In this document: piece by piece, positions 17,870-26,436 of the stretch
Position numbering within the stretch: the stretch's first letter is position 1
How the letters are laid out: each line of letters starts with the position of its first letter
From: Pseudoduganella violacea
Lineage (GTDB): Bacteria > Pseudomonadota > Gammaproteobacteria > Burkholderiales > Burkholderiaceae_D
Direction: 5' to 3'
Length of the DNA stretch: 64,000 bases
Assembly (NCBI RefSeq): GCF_014191875.1
Contig: NZ_JACHXD010000002.1
Coordinates: 434,001 to 498,000, forward strand
Translations under genes and position numbers: made by a program
The notes under the pieces: model-generated
Told to the model about the DNA's origin: nothing
What the model saw: the letters and a program-made list of their open reading frames with translations, nothing else
The model's database searches: none

Positions 17870-18241
17870 TCAATGCTTGCGCGAACCGATCAGCTTCGAC
17901 ACGGCGTAGCCGGCGGCCATGGCCACCAGCACCGATATGGCCGGGCTTTTGCGCACATAGCCGCGGCCCGTTTCGGCCATGCGGTGGCTCGAATCAGCCA
18001 GACGCTTATAGCTTGCGCTCAGCTGCTCACCCTTGCTGCTCAGCCTTTCGGACAGGGAGCTGACCTTGTCGGCCACCTTGTCCACGCTATTGTGGGCGCC
18101 GGTGCTGAGACGGTCGGTGGCGGCCGGCACCTTGTCGGCCACCTTGTCGATGACGCTATGCAGTTCGTTGCGGGTGTTGTTGCTCGCATTGGCGAGATTG
18201 GCGGCCTGCTTCTCAATTTGCTTCTCGATATTGTCTTCCAT
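17870..18241 (-). CDS. DUF883/ElaB-like small membrane-anchored protein
   Basis: This 123-aa protein has a long amphipathic helix (IDKVADKVPAATDRLS and a repeat-like VDKVADKVSSLSERLS) and one C-terminal TM (about residues 97-115, SPAISVLVAMAAGYAVSKLI). This resembles the YqjD/ElaB/DUF883 proteins that tether to the inner membrane and can bind ribosomes. It sits 96 bases upstream of katE on the same strand, consistent with a stress-regulated pair. The start has GAGGA nine bases upstream. Confidence 0.75.
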   Translation of the reverse strand: MEDNIEKQIEKQAANLANASNNTRNELHSVIDKVADKVPAATDRLSTGAHNSVDKVADKVSSLSERLSSKGEQLSASYKRLADSSHRMAETGRGYVRKSPAISVLVAMAAGYAVSKLIGSRKH

Positions 18242-18420
18242 GGTGGAGTCCTCGCGTGATGGTCATTTGGAATAGCCGGGATCAACAATATGCCTGTGCC
18301 GCCGCGCCTACCGTGCGGCAGCTAACCAAACATGCGGATCGCCGCCATCTGTTAGCCAGCACACACAAGGCGGCGGCCAAATCTGGCATGCTGGTTTTTC
18401 TTGCCCAAGCAGGTGCGTCC

Positions 18421-20559
18421 ATGCTCTCCGTTCCCTCCGTTGCCGAGCCAGGCGCCGTGTACCGCGCGCCCGATATCAATCCCCTGCAGGCGGCCAGTGT
18501 CCCCGCCCCCGCCCTTGCGACGCCAGCCGCAGCCAGCGCCGAGCTGTCGCCGCTCGGGCACTACCTCTCGCTGGTGGCGCTGTCGCAGAAGCGTTTAAGC
18601 GAGCTGCAACAAAATGCGGGGGCAAGCGGCGCACTTGATCTCAGTGCGCTGAACGATACCGCCTTCGCGCTGGCACAAGCGTATGAAGGCCTGCAAGGCA
18701 TGAATGCGGCGCAAGGCAATGCACCGATTGCGCTGCCGCTCCAGTTGACGCAACTGGGCTTCGCCATGCAGCCCTCGCAACTGAACGAGGAGCTGGAGAC
18801 GCTGCACGTCGATAGTCCGCGCCTGCGCGCCGCCTTTGAAACGGATCGCGCCGGCACACTGGAACAACTGGCTTCCGCCGCGCAGCAGCTGGACCAGATC
18901 GGAGCCAATCTCAATCCCGCCGCCGTAGCGCAAAACGCGCCGCTCGACGCCAGCCGCAACGTGGGCGCCTTCGGCACACCCACTGCCACACCCGGCATTA
19001 CCGCCGCCACCGCTGGTGTGCAGGCCGCCGCCCCGCCACCCTTTGCGCAGCAGGCCGAGGCAAGCGCACCGCAGAATCAGGATGCCGATCAACCCATCAA
19101 CGCCGCCCAACTGCTAGCCGCCCGCGCGGAGCAGGAGGCCGCTTTGCAGGCCGAGGCGCAGGCGAGAGCGCAAGGCAGTGCAGCCGCGCAAAGCGCGCAG
19201 GATGCGCGCCGCAACGCCGAACAGCGCGCCCTGCAAGCCCGCATCGACGCCACGCAGCAAGCCGGCGCACAACGGCAAGCGCAAAGGCTGGAGGCCGCCC
19301 AGCAGGACGTGGCACGGGTCAATGCCGACAGAAACGCCGCACAGACAGCCGCCGCACAGCAGGAGGCGCAAGGCCTTGACGCCGCGCGGCAGGAAGGGGC
19401 GCGCACCAGCGGCAATGCCACCGCAGCGCAATTGAGCACGGCCCAGTTGCGTGCCGCGCAGCTCGAGGCCGAACGACTGGAAACGGCGCGGCTTGCCGCA
19501 AACGCCGCCAATCCCGCAGCGCTGACACAAGAAGCACGGCAGGCAGCAGGGCGCCTGGCCTTTACGCGCGAAGTCGCCAATGTCGAGCTGCAGAACCGCC
19601 AGCTCGACGAAACCCAGCAAACGCGCGTCGCGGAGGCCCAGGCCACCGCCGTGCGCCAGCTCACCAGCACGCGCGAGGAAGACGCGGCCGCCACGGCGCT
19701 GGCGGACCGTCTCGCGGCTGAACGCCGGGCCGCGGTCCGGGCCACGATCGAGGAACAGCTCAATCTGGAGCGTGTGCAACGGCAGGCACTTGAGCAAGCA
19801 ACGCAACTGCAGCAGGCCGCAGCCATCGGCTCTGCGCAGCAACAGCAATTACGCGAGATGCAGGGCCAGGCCCGCCAAGCGCAGCAACGCGACCAGCAAC
19901 AGCAATCCCGGCGCGATGCCGGCACCGTCCTGCAGCGCCAGCAGGATACGCAAGCCATGCTTGAACGCCTGCGCGCCCAGTCCGAGGCTGATGACGAGGC
20001 GGCAATCCGCCGCGCCAGCCAAACGCGCCAAACCCAGGTCCAGGCTCAGGAACAGACGGTAGCCAGCACCGCGCGCAACCAGGGCGTGCCCACCACCAGT
20101 CCGAACCGCCAGGCTGCCGTGGGTGGCGCTGCCGACGCGCAGATCATCGCCCGCAACGCGGCCAACGCCGATGCCGCCGCCGAAGCGGCCGCGCGCGCCC
20201 AGGCCTCGCTGGCAAGCGCTCAGCCCTCCAGCGTTGCCGGGCCCCCCGCCGCACCGCCTACCGGAACGACGGGGGCAGCGGCAACGGCAAGCGCAGCCGC
20301 ACAGCCGACGCCCAATCTGCAACGTTCCGCCCGCGACATCGCCAGCGACCCGGCCACTGCCGCCGCCGTCGCCGCCTATCGCTTGAACGAGTCTGGCGCC
20401 TCTGCCGGCCGGCAGACGGCGCAAGCGGGTCCGAGACCTGAACCGGTGGCGCCAGTGGGGCCAGTCAGAGGATCCGCCCGGGCCAGCGCCGTCGGTGAAG
20501 GAAATCCGAATCCCACTCCCGCGTCACCGGGGCCAGGCGCCGGCAGACGGCCCCGCTGA
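18421..20559 (+). CDS. Ala/Gln-rich predicted coiled-coil protein, function unknown
   Basis: I do not recognise this protein. From the ATG at 18421 it has 712 residues; the frame is open back to 18256, but AGGTG lies just before 18421 and the upstream residues look non-coding. The N-terminal 200 residues contain a globular-looking part (LGHYLSLVALSQKRLSELQQNAG). Residues about 230-560 are an almost continuous Ala/Gln/Arg/Glu-rich helix predicted to coil. The last 120 residues are Ala/Pro/Gly-rich and disordered. No signal peptide or TM segment is clear. Its 3' end overlaps a minus-strand small reading frame. It is divergent from the DUF883-like gene. Confidence 0.65.
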   Translation: MLSVPSVAEPGAVYRAPDINPLQAASVPAPALATPAAASAELSPLGHYLSLVALSQKRLSELQQNAGASGALDLSALNDTAFALAQAYEGLQGMNAAQGNAPIALPLQLTQLGFAMQPSQLNEELETLHVDSPRLRAAFETDRAGTLEQLASAAQQLDQIGANLNPAAVAQNAPLDASRNVGAFGTPTATPGITAATAGVQAAAPPPFAQQAEASAPQNQDADQPINAAQLLAARAEQEAALQAEAQARAQGSAAAQSAQDARRNAEQRALQARIDATQQAGAQRQAQRLEAAQQDVARVNADRNAAQTAAAQQEAQGLDAARQEGARTSGNATAAQLSTAQLRAAQLEAERLETARLAANAANPAALTQEARQAAGRLAFTREVANVELQNRQLDETQQTRVAEAQATAVRQLTSTREEDAAATALADRLAAERRAAVRATIEEQLNLERVQRQALEQATQLQQAAAIGSAQQQQLREMQGQARQAQQRDQQQQSRRDAGTVLQRQQDTQAMLERLRAQSEADDEAAIRRASQTRQTQVQAQEQTVASTARNQGVPTTSPNRQAAVGGAADAQIIARNAANADAAAEAAARAQASLASAQPSSVAGPPAAPPTGTTGAAATASAAAQPTPNLQRSARDIASDPATAAAVAAYRLNESGASAGRQTAQAGPRPEPVAPVGPVRGSARASAVGEGNPNPTPASPGPGAGRRPR

Positions 20560-20665
20560 CGTTGCCATTGCTTCGCACCTGCTTGCGCAGCGCCTGGATA
20601 CCGCTTCGATACGCGCCGCCTTTCTGTAAATTCAAGTTCATGTTCATACCCCGATTCATTTCCAT
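20465..20665 (-). CDS. Small hypothetical protein (66 aa)
   Basis: An open frame starting MEMNRGMNMNLNLQKGG with AGGAGAG five bases upstream of the ATG, as strong as the ribosome sites of the other minus-strand genes here. It lies 72 bases after the nitrilase-like gene and could be the last gene of that operon. Its 3' half overlaps the end of the convergent coiled-coil gene by 95 bases. The C-terminal half is Arg-rich and may be frame noise. No homologue is recognised. Confidence 0.35.
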   Translation of the reverse strand: MEMNRGMNMNLNLQKGGAYRSGIQALRKQVRSNGNVSGAVCRRLAPVTREWDSDFLHRRRWPGRIL

Positions 20666-20737
20666 ACACTCTCCTGTTCTCGAATGAAGCGGTCCGCCCC
20701 GCTATGCGGACCGCCACTCTTCGACTACAGATATCGA

Positions 20738-21970
20738 TCAAATTGGCAGCGCGTCCATAACGCGCACGCAGCCCGCGCCCTGGACACCCGCTTGGTTGTT
20801 CCACAAGAGATCGGCTGTCACCAGACCGTGTATGGTCGGCACCCGGTGTAGCATCGGGAGCAGTCTACCGGGGCGAAGCGAGCCGCCGTTTGCATTCACA
20901 AGTTCGTGGAACTGAGCCGCAGCGCCACTATCCACGCGACTCCAGATCTGGGTATGGCTGCCGGCGGTGTTGATCTGCTGACTCAAACCATCGCAGTTAA
21001 AGGCGTAGGAAGTCGGAGTTGCTTTATTCGCTGGCAGGAGACGAACCGATTCAGGCCACAAATTCATGCCAGCGGATGGCACCAGCTGAATGTTGACGTA
21101 TTCGCCTGCGGCACGAATGCGGCCGAAATTGTTGCTCACGGCACTAGCGCAGTGGTCAAGACAGATCTCGATGCCAAATTCCAAACGCCTTCCATCGCGG
21201 TCGCCCACCGAGCCAAAATTGAAGAGAGCACTTCCTTCGCTCATGTCATTGGTGTCAGTCACACGCTTTGTACGCGGATCGAAATGTTCCACATTCCCGC
21301 CGTGCTGCAGCGCAGCCCCAATCCAATTGAAGAAATCGATGGGGGACTTAAAGTGTTTGCGCGCGATATGAGTATCCTCGCGCTCCTCTTTCGTGGCCCC
21401 GCCGCGCTGGACCAATGCACAATTGTAGACCACACTTGCCTTGGCCAGATCCAGCTGGCGTATCCCGTTGGAGTCGACGGTGTCAAACGATGCGCCGACA
21501 GCTGTGCCGAAGACAACGATCCAATGCTCGTAGTCCTTCTTGGCGATCAGATTACGAAGTTTTACAAACAAGCCGGGCCAGGGACCGTTATACGGAGGCG
21601 GCAGACCAAGATCTGCAGGCGCCGATTTCCAGCCGTCGAGCAAATCGAACAGATAGGCACCACCTGCACCGCGGTACAGAAATTCCGGTGCCATGAAGAC
21701 TTTAAGCGTCTTGGGACTAGGATCGCTACCTGCAAAGGCCAGCTTAAGAGCCTCATCCGTGAAAGCGACGCGCGCATCAATATCCTTACACTGCCCCAAG
21801 GCGTCGGTACGTAAATCATTTGTCTCGCTTCTCAAACCAGTATACAAGCCCACTCCCTGTCCATGAATGTAGGGACCGGTATGAACTTCCCAGGAAATAA
21901 ATTGCACTTTTTCGTATTTGTTCTTGGTCGGAACATGCTCTATTTCCATCGCGTTGGTATTTTTTCCCAT
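20738..21970 (-). CDS. Carbon-nitrogen hydrolase (nitrilase superfamily) like protein
   Basis: The 410-aa protein shows the ordered catalytic triad of nitrilase-fold amidases. Glu96 is in VFMAPEFLYRG, Lys205 in HIARKHFKSP, and Cys270 in LEFGIEICLDH. The family hydrolyses non-peptide C-N bonds through the Cys thioester. It is longer than typical omega-amidases and has extra loops, for example around 110-150 and 225-250. ATG at 21970 was chosen because AAAGGTG lies six bases upstream; a TTG start 21 bases earlier is possible. It sits downstream of a GH19 enzyme and DUF2589 genes on the same strand. No signal peptide is seen. Substrate unknown. Confidence 0.7.
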   Translation of the reverse strand: MGKNTNAMEIEHVPTKNKYEKVQFISWEVHTGPYIHGQGVGLYTGLRSETNDLRTDALGQCKDIDARVAFTDEALKLAFAGSDPSPKTLKVFMAPEFLYRGAGGAYLFDLLDGWKSAPADLGLPPPYNGPWPGLFVKLRNLIAKKDYEHWIVVFGTAVGASFDTVDSNGIRQLDLAKASVVYNCALVQRGGATKEEREDTHIARKHFKSPIDFFNWIGAALQHGGNVEHFDPRTKRVTDTNDMSEGSALFNFGSVGDRDGRRLEFGIEICLDHCASAVSNNFGRIRAAGEYVNIQLVPSAGMNLWPESVRLLPANKATPTSYAFNCDGLSQQINTAGSHTQIWSRVDSGAAAQFHELVNANGGSLRPGRLLPMLHRVPTIHGLVTADLLWNNQAGVQGAGCVRVMDALPI

Positions 21971-22015
21971 GATTTCACCTTTCAAAGTCAATTGTTTTCT
22001 AGCGCCAGCGCCAGC

Positions 22016-22681
22016 TTAGGTCGCGTCGACATCGAACACCCGCTTGGCTCGCCGCCATAGGGCGCGGCGTTCGTCCTTCGCGGTTGTACCGCCGTTGATA
22101 CGGTGCGTAATGAGGTCGAACTGCTCGTCCGCTTTGGCGCCTAGCGCCAGGTCGGCCAGCTCGTTCAGTCCATTCGCCTGCCAGAACCAGGCCGCGGACA
22201 GCGCCGCGCCCACGGGGTGCTGCAAAAAGTCGGGATTGTTGAGCGCGTCGAAGCCGGTGGCGGCGGAGAAGCGGGCATAGTTCTCGCGCCCCGTCAGCTG
22301 GATCAGGCCACGCCCGCGGTACTTCCAGCCATCGCCGCTGGCCGCATCGCCATTACCCATGCGGTTCGCGTAGACGAGATTGGCCAGTGCCTGCTCGTTG
22401 TTACAAAACGGAATGGCCGCCACCTCGCTGGCAAAGCGCCTGGGCCAGACGGCGCACAGCTGGGCGGGATGCTTGTACACCAGGTCTTCTTCCAGATGCT
22501 TGAGTTGCCCCGACTCCAGCAAGATCTGGGACAGAAAGGCCGCCTGCCGCCTTGCCGTCGTAATCGAACCTGCATGCATGCACTGCTTGAGCGGTTCCAG
22601 CCAGACTTCGGCACGCGTCTCGGCATCGCTCGCGGTCAGCAGCGCGCGCAGCTGCTCCTGCGTGATGATGTTCGTCGTCAT
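22016..22681 (-). CDS. Glycoside hydrolase family 19 (lysozyme/endolysin-like) protein
   Basis: The 221-aa protein matches phage- and bacteria-borne GH19 enzymes that cut peptidoglycan or chitin. The catalytic Glu lies in FLSQILLESGQL (Glu56) with a second acidic pair at LEEDLVY, and the substrate-cleft signature is YRGRGLIQLTGRENY. No signal peptide is present, so export would need a holin, lysis or a secretion device. The start has AGGAG six bases upstream. It lies between a DUF2589 gene and the nitrilase-like gene. No other phage genes are nearby, so I do not call a prophage. Confidence 0.85.
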   Translation of the reverse strand: MTTNIITQEQLRALLTASDAETRAEVWLEPLKQCMHAGSITTARRQAAFLSQILLESGQLKHLEEDLVYKHPAQLCAVWPRRFASEVAAIPFCNNEQALANLVYANRMGNGDAASGDGWKYRGRGLIQLTGRENYARFSAATGFDALNNPDFLQHPVGAALSAAWFWQANGLNELADLALGAKADEQFDLITHRINGGTTAKDERRALWRRAKRVFDVDAT

Positions 22682-22753
22682 AAAACTCCTATGGGATATG
22701 CGGGAGGCAAATGGACCCGCAGGTCCATTTGCGGCATCGCCGGCTTACGCGGA

Positions 22754-23374
22754 TCAGTGCGTGGCCGGAGCGGCCGGAGCGGCCACACGCGGCTGGATCG
22801 AGGTTTGCAGGATGTCGAGCACGCGCGCCAGGCCTTCCGGCATGCCGTTGTCCTCGGCCAGCACCTGGACGTGGTATTTCGCCGAATTGTCCGAGCTGCG
22901 GGTATTTTCCTTATGGGTGGCGACCGAACCTTCCAGGTGCACCGAAACGCTGACCGGCCCCCAACCCGCCTTGACGTCGGCGGAGAATTTTCCGGACTTG
23001 TCTTCCGTTTCCTTGGAGGCGAAGGAAGACTTCACCTCCATGTCGAAGGTGATGTCGACCTTGGTGACCGACAGGCTCGGGATCTTGACGATCGCCAGCA
23101 GCGGCACATCCAGCGAAACCGCCTGGTCGATTTGCTTGCTTGGATCGTTGGGATCGGCGACCGGGCGGGTGAATGCAAAGTGCGCCAGGCGGGTCGCGCC
23201 GACACCGCCTTTGTCGCCATCGGTCGGCGGCAGGAAGCCGACGTGCTTGATGAAGTCCGCCGTCGCCGTCGCCAGCTTGACCTGCGCATCGCAGGCTGCC
23301 GACAGCGGACCACCAATCAGATCACCCATGGGCAGGCCCTTGAACTGCGAAGCCATATCGATAATTTCAGCCAT
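22754..23374 (-). CDS. DUF2589 domain-containing protein (copy B)
   Basis: The 206-aa protein begins with LPMGDLIGGPLSAACDAQVKLA, a helix typical of DUF2589, followed by a beta-rich half with DVPLLAIVKIPSLSVTKVDI and FDMEVKSSF. The family has no established function. A paralogue is encoded at 24205-24741 in the same gene string. The start has AGGAGT six to seven bases upstream. The C-terminal tail is Ala/Pro-rich. No signal peptide or TM segment is visible. Confidence 0.75.
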   Translation of the reverse strand: MAEIIDMASQFKGLPMGDLIGGPLSAACDAQVKLATATADFIKHVGFLPPTDGDKGGVGATRLAHFAFTRPVADPNDPSKQIDQAVSLDVPLLAIVKIPSLSVTKVDITFDMEVKSSFASKETEDKSGKFSADVKAGWGPVSVSVHLEGSVATHKENTRSSDNSAKYHVQVLAEDNGMPEGLARVLDILQTSIQPRVAAPAAPATH

Positions 23375-23499
23375 TTTCTACTCCTGTTAAATGAAGCTCT
23401 TGCGAGCCGAAAGAAGCCACATTGCTGTGGACCGTTATCGGCAACCGCGCTTGCTGTTTGCGGTTGCGATATGGCTAGATTAGGTTCTTGGCAGAGGCT

Positions 23500-23910
23500 T
23501 TATATGCCGGTTTCTGACCGTGCCTGCCGGCAGCCGTCATCGATCTGGCTGATTTGCCACTGCAGTTCCGGCGTCAAACGCCAGATGCAATTCGCCCGGC
23601 TCCGGCTGGTGCCGGGCCGGGTGGCGCCGATGGCGATGCTGCATCCATCCCGATTGACGCAGACGCGCAATTCCAGCAGCGGCGCGCGCTGAAAAAGGCG
23701 TTGCCAGAAAGGCGGTGGGCGGGTGCTGAACGCCGCTTCCTTGATACGCTCCCAACCGAACTGCCGGTAGATGCAGTAGCCATGAATGCTGAACTCCAGC
23801 GTCTGCAGGTGCAGGCCTGGCTGGCCGACACTGCCCACGCCATATGCCTGCTGCAGCAGCTGTTGCAGCAGCTCGACCCGGTACTGGGTCACTGGATTAA
23901 GCCGCAACAT
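23500..23910 (-). CDS. Hypothetical protein in the DUF2589 operon
   Basis: Not recognised. The 136-aa frame starts MLRLNPVTQYRVELLQQ inside the last codons of the preceding gene (14-base overlap), so translation is probably coupled. It has a helical N-terminus with Gln/Leu repeats and a mixed alpha/beta body with a Cys pair (LRVCVNRDGCS). The frame stays open 108 bases further upstream, but that part is antisense to nothing useful and lacks a ribosome site. Confidence 0.55.
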   Translation of the reverse strand: MLRLNPVTQYRVELLQQLLQQAYGVGSVGQPGLHLQTLEFSIHGYCIYRQFGWERIKEAAFSTRPPPFWQRLFQRAPLLELRVCVNRDGCSIAIGATRPGTSRSRANCIWRLTPELQWQISQIDDGCRQARSETGI

Positions 23911-24178
23911 GGTCGTCAAGGTAAAGCGGCTTGCGCTCGAAGCCGATGTGATAGACCGCATACTGCAGCACGATCTGGTGTTCGCCGATATTGTATAAAC
24001 CGAAGCTCTTTTCAACATTCAGCAAATACCCACGCGGCGTCGAAGAAAGGCAGCGGTTTACCAAGTCCATCGCTTCCTGGACTTCCGCTTCGGTCCTCAT
24101 GTTTTGCGGATTGTCGTTGCCGACCACGATGCGCTTGATGAAGCGGATATTGGTCATCTGAAAATTATTGCTGCTCAT
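23897..24178 (-). CDS. Hypothetical protein (93 aa) in the DUF2589 operon
   Basis: Not recognised. It starts MSSNNFQMTNIRFIKRIVVG and has AGGAGGGT five bases upstream of the ATG, one of the best ribosome sites in the region. Contents suggest a small alpha/beta domain (EVQEAMDLVNRCLSS helix, then GYLLNVEKSFGLYNI and HQIVLQYAVYHIGFE strands). It follows the upstream DUF2589 gene by 26 bases and overlaps the next gene. Confidence 0.6.
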   Translation of the reverse strand: MSSNNFQMTNIRFIKRIVVGNDNPQNMRTEAEVQEAMDLVNRCLSSTPRGYLLNVEKSFGLYNIGEHQIVLQYAVYHIGFERKPLYLDDHVAA

Positions 24179-24204
24179 AGCACCCTCCTGTAGCAAGAAA
24201 AAGG

Positions 24205-24741
24205 TCAGCGGCGGGCCGCCTTCGGTACCGGCACCAGGGTCGGACCTTGCGCCTTGACCACGTCGTTGAGCAGACGGGCCAATCCCTCCGATTTTTCCGT
24301 AGCAACCAGCTTCAGCTTGATGTGCGCCACATTCCCACTTTTGTTGGCCACACCGCCATTGCCCGGATTGACCAGCAAGCCAGCCTTTTTCTCCGCGGGC
24401 GCGGCGCGTCCCAGCTGGTCGAGAATGCCTTCGTGCACGCCGCTGCGTTCATGTTCTTCGAGTGGACCGAGTTCCACATCCAGTTCGATTTCGGCCTCGC
24501 CGATGATCAGCGAGCTGTGCGGCACCAGCGACAGCACGGGCACTTCGTAGCGATAGCGCGCGCCGGGTTCGGCGCTGCTGTGAATGGCGGGCAGCTCGAC
24601 CTCGATGGCCGTGGGGCGGTGCTGATCGTCAAAAAACGAGGCGATGTTCGCCAATTGCGCTTTTTCCACCATGTGCTGCGCATTCATGATGGAGCCGGCA
24701 ATGGCGCGCACCATGTCTTCCAGAGTCGTCAGGATAGCCAT
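24205..24741 (-). CDS. DUF2589 domain-containing protein (copy A)
   Basis: The 178-aa protein opens with LEDMVRAIAGSIMNAQHMVEKA, the amphipathic DUF2589 helix, and continues with strands containing AIEVELPAIHS, YEVPVLSLVPHSSLII and AEIELDVELG. It is a paralogue of the protein at 22754-23374 and the first gene of this minus-strand string. The ATG at 24741 gives the best family start although its ribosome site is weak; a TTG 51 bases upstream is open. It is divergent from a membrane protein gene. Confidence 0.7.
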   Translation of the reverse strand: MAILTTLEDMVRAIAGSIMNAQHMVEKAQLANIASFFDDQHRPTAIEVELPAIHSSAEPGARYRYEVPVLSLVPHSSLIIGEAEIELDVELGPLEEHERSGVHEGILDQLGRAAPAEKKAGLLVNPGNGGVANKSGNVAHIKLKLVATEKSEGLARLLNDVVKAQGPTLVPVPKAARR

Positions 24742-24942
24742 AGATTTTCCAGTAAAAGGGTTGAGGATTCGCCACCGGGGTCCGACGGCCAAGCAAGCTT
24801 AGTGGCGGCGACGACCGCCTGACTGACCAATTCTGGCAAGGCGCGTTGCCAGAGAGCGTCAGCCGCACCGGCTACAGCGCTGCCTAGCATGAGCAGATCC
24901 CCGCAGCCGCGGGTTCCCTTTCTCAACCAGCCAGGTGCACAC

Positions 24943-26334
24943 ATGAAACAATGGTTTTGTATTTTTGCTTGCGGTCTGTCCCTCATCCCCGCCGCTGCCG
25001 CCGGTCTGCCGCCGGCCGAGATCTGCTCCCCCCTGCATGCCGGCGGCCTGCCGGCGCCAGAGCGGGTGCAAGCGATGCGCGCGCCCATCGCGGCCGCCAT
25101 CGCCACGCTGGACAATGCCAAGATCGAATTGCCCTCACCGAGTCTGGCCAGCGGCAACGTCAGCTATCTCAGCATCACGCCCAATTTTGCCGAGCAACTC
25201 GACAAGGTCTGCGTGCTCGGTTACTTCGAACTGGAACGCCAAGGCGAGATCCAGGCCATCCCGCTGCTGGTCGAGCATGTTGAGGTGGCCCAACGTCCCC
25301 ACCCGGGCGACCCGAATCAGGCCATTGCCAGCACCCGCATTTACTTCCGCACACCGCGCATCGAGGAATTCGCCAATGCGCGGGAGATGCGCGGCAATTG
25401 GCGCTTCTGGCAGCGCCATCAGACCGTGCAGCTGAAAATCGCGGCCTTCCATTACGACGAGGGCCAGCGCGGCGAAGTGTATTTCGGGCGCAAACTGGCG
25501 CTGACGATTTCCAATAAGAGTTCCAGCGTGTTGGCCGCCCTTTTGTTCGCGGCGGCGTTCTACCTGATTGCCGCCGCCGTCGCCCCCGCGCCACAGCTGC
25601 CTGGCTGGCGGCGCGCCTGTACCCGGCTGCTGCCATGGAAAATCAGCGGTGCCAGCGGCCAGGCCAGCTTGTCTCAATTACAGATGCTGGTCTTCACCCT
25701 GATTGTGGCAACCCTGTTGTTCTACCAGTGGCTGCGAACCGGCTTGTTGCAGGAAATTTCCAGCGATCTGCTCTATCTGATCGGCATCTCGACCGCCGGC
25801 GCCGCCAGTACCCAGATCACCACATCGTTCAAAAAGACCCTGGAAACGGAGAGCTACGCCTATGCGCAGCAACTGGGCTGGTTCAACGCCCCGCCGGCAG
25901 GACCGGCGCGCCGCGCGCGCGCGCGGGAAATGCTGATGACCGAACAGCGCTTCGATATCTATAAATTCCAGATGCTGGTGTTTACGTTTGTGATTGCCGC
26001 CTATGTGATTGCCAGCGGCGCCGACCAGCTGGGGCATCTGCAGATCTCGGCCACCTTGCTGGCCTTGATGGGAATGAGCCAGGGTGCCTATGTCGGTGGC
26101 CATGCGACTGCGGACCACCTGCGGCCTTTGCAGGAGCAGTTGCAAGGCATGCTGAGCCTGCAACAGCGCTACCAGGCCAGCACGGATGCCCAGATTCGGG
26201 CCGCGCTGCAATTGCGCTTCCGTCAGGCGGCCACACAGGCGGCCACCTTATTCGGCAGTATCTATGGCCGTCTCCTGCCGCCTGAAATGCTGGAACTCCC
26301 ACTGGAGGTGCAAGCCCCATCCGCGCCGGATTAA
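24943..26334 (+). CDS. Membrane protein with signal peptide and duplicated membrane module
   Basis: The 463-aa protein starts with a signal peptide (CIFACGLSLIPAAAAG), then an extracytoplasmic domain of about 165 residues, a TM at about 175-200 (VLAALLFAAAFYLIAAAVA), and two related membrane modules. Each module has a Q-M-L-V-F-T motif (SQLQMLVFTLIVATLLFY; YKFQMLVFTFVIAAYVIA) followed by a second hydrophobic stretch ending in a Gly-x-Ser motif (LIGISTAGAAS; LMGMSQGAYVG). The ATG at 24943 was chosen because it yields the signal peptide and has AGGTG upstream; the frame is open from 24889. It is divergent from the DUF2589 operon and may belong with it functionally. Function unknown. Confidence 0.65.
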   Translation: MKQWFCIFACGLSLIPAAAAGLPPAEICSPLHAGGLPAPERVQAMRAPIAAAIATLDNAKIELPSPSLASGNVSYLSITPNFAEQLDKVCVLGYFELERQGEIQAIPLLVEHVEVAQRPHPGDPNQAIASTRIYFRTPRIEEFANAREMRGNWRFWQRHQTVQLKIAAFHYDEGQRGEVYFGRKLALTISNKSSSVLAALLFAAAFYLIAAAVAPAPQLPGWRRACTRLLPWKISGASGQASLSQLQMLVFTLIVATLLFYQWLRTGLLQEISSDLLYLIGISTAGAASTQITTSFKKTLETESYAYAQQLGWFNAPPAGPARRARAREMLMTEQRFDIYKFQMLVFTFVIAAYVIASGADQLGHLQISATLLALMGMSQGAYVGGHATADHLRPLQEQLQGMLSLQQRYQASTDAQIRAALQLRFRQAATQAATLFGSIYGRLLPPEMLELPLEVQAPSAPD

Positions 26335-26349
26335 GCGTGGCGGGGAGCG

Positions 26350-26378
26350 AAAAAAACGAGTCCTGCGCGAAGCAGGAC
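26350..26378 (-). terminator. Rho-independent terminator for the phasin-like gene
   Basis: Read on the minus strand: GTCCTGC - TTCGC - GCAGGAC, three bases, then seven T. It lies about 60 bases beyond the stop of the gene at 26437-26970. Confidence 0.75.
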
Positions 26379-26393
26379 CCGGTCTATGCGCCA

Positions 26394-26432
26394 GGGCGGG
26401 CTGGCGGCGCAGCATCCGCCGCCAGCCCGCCC
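26394..26432. other. Perfect 15-bp inverted repeat between convergent genes
   Basis: Arms GGGCGGGCTGGCGGC and its exact reverse complement enclose a nine-base loop. It sits four bases past the stop of the minus-strand phasin-like gene and 60 bases past the plus-strand membrane protein gene. It may protect or end transcripts from both sides. Confidence 0.6.
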
Positions 26433-26436
26433 GATC

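Noticed and set aside
22016..22681. GH19 endolysin-like gene as sign of a prophage
   Set aside because: No integrase, terminase, capsid, tail or holin gene nearby; neighbours are DUF2589 and nitrilase-like genes.
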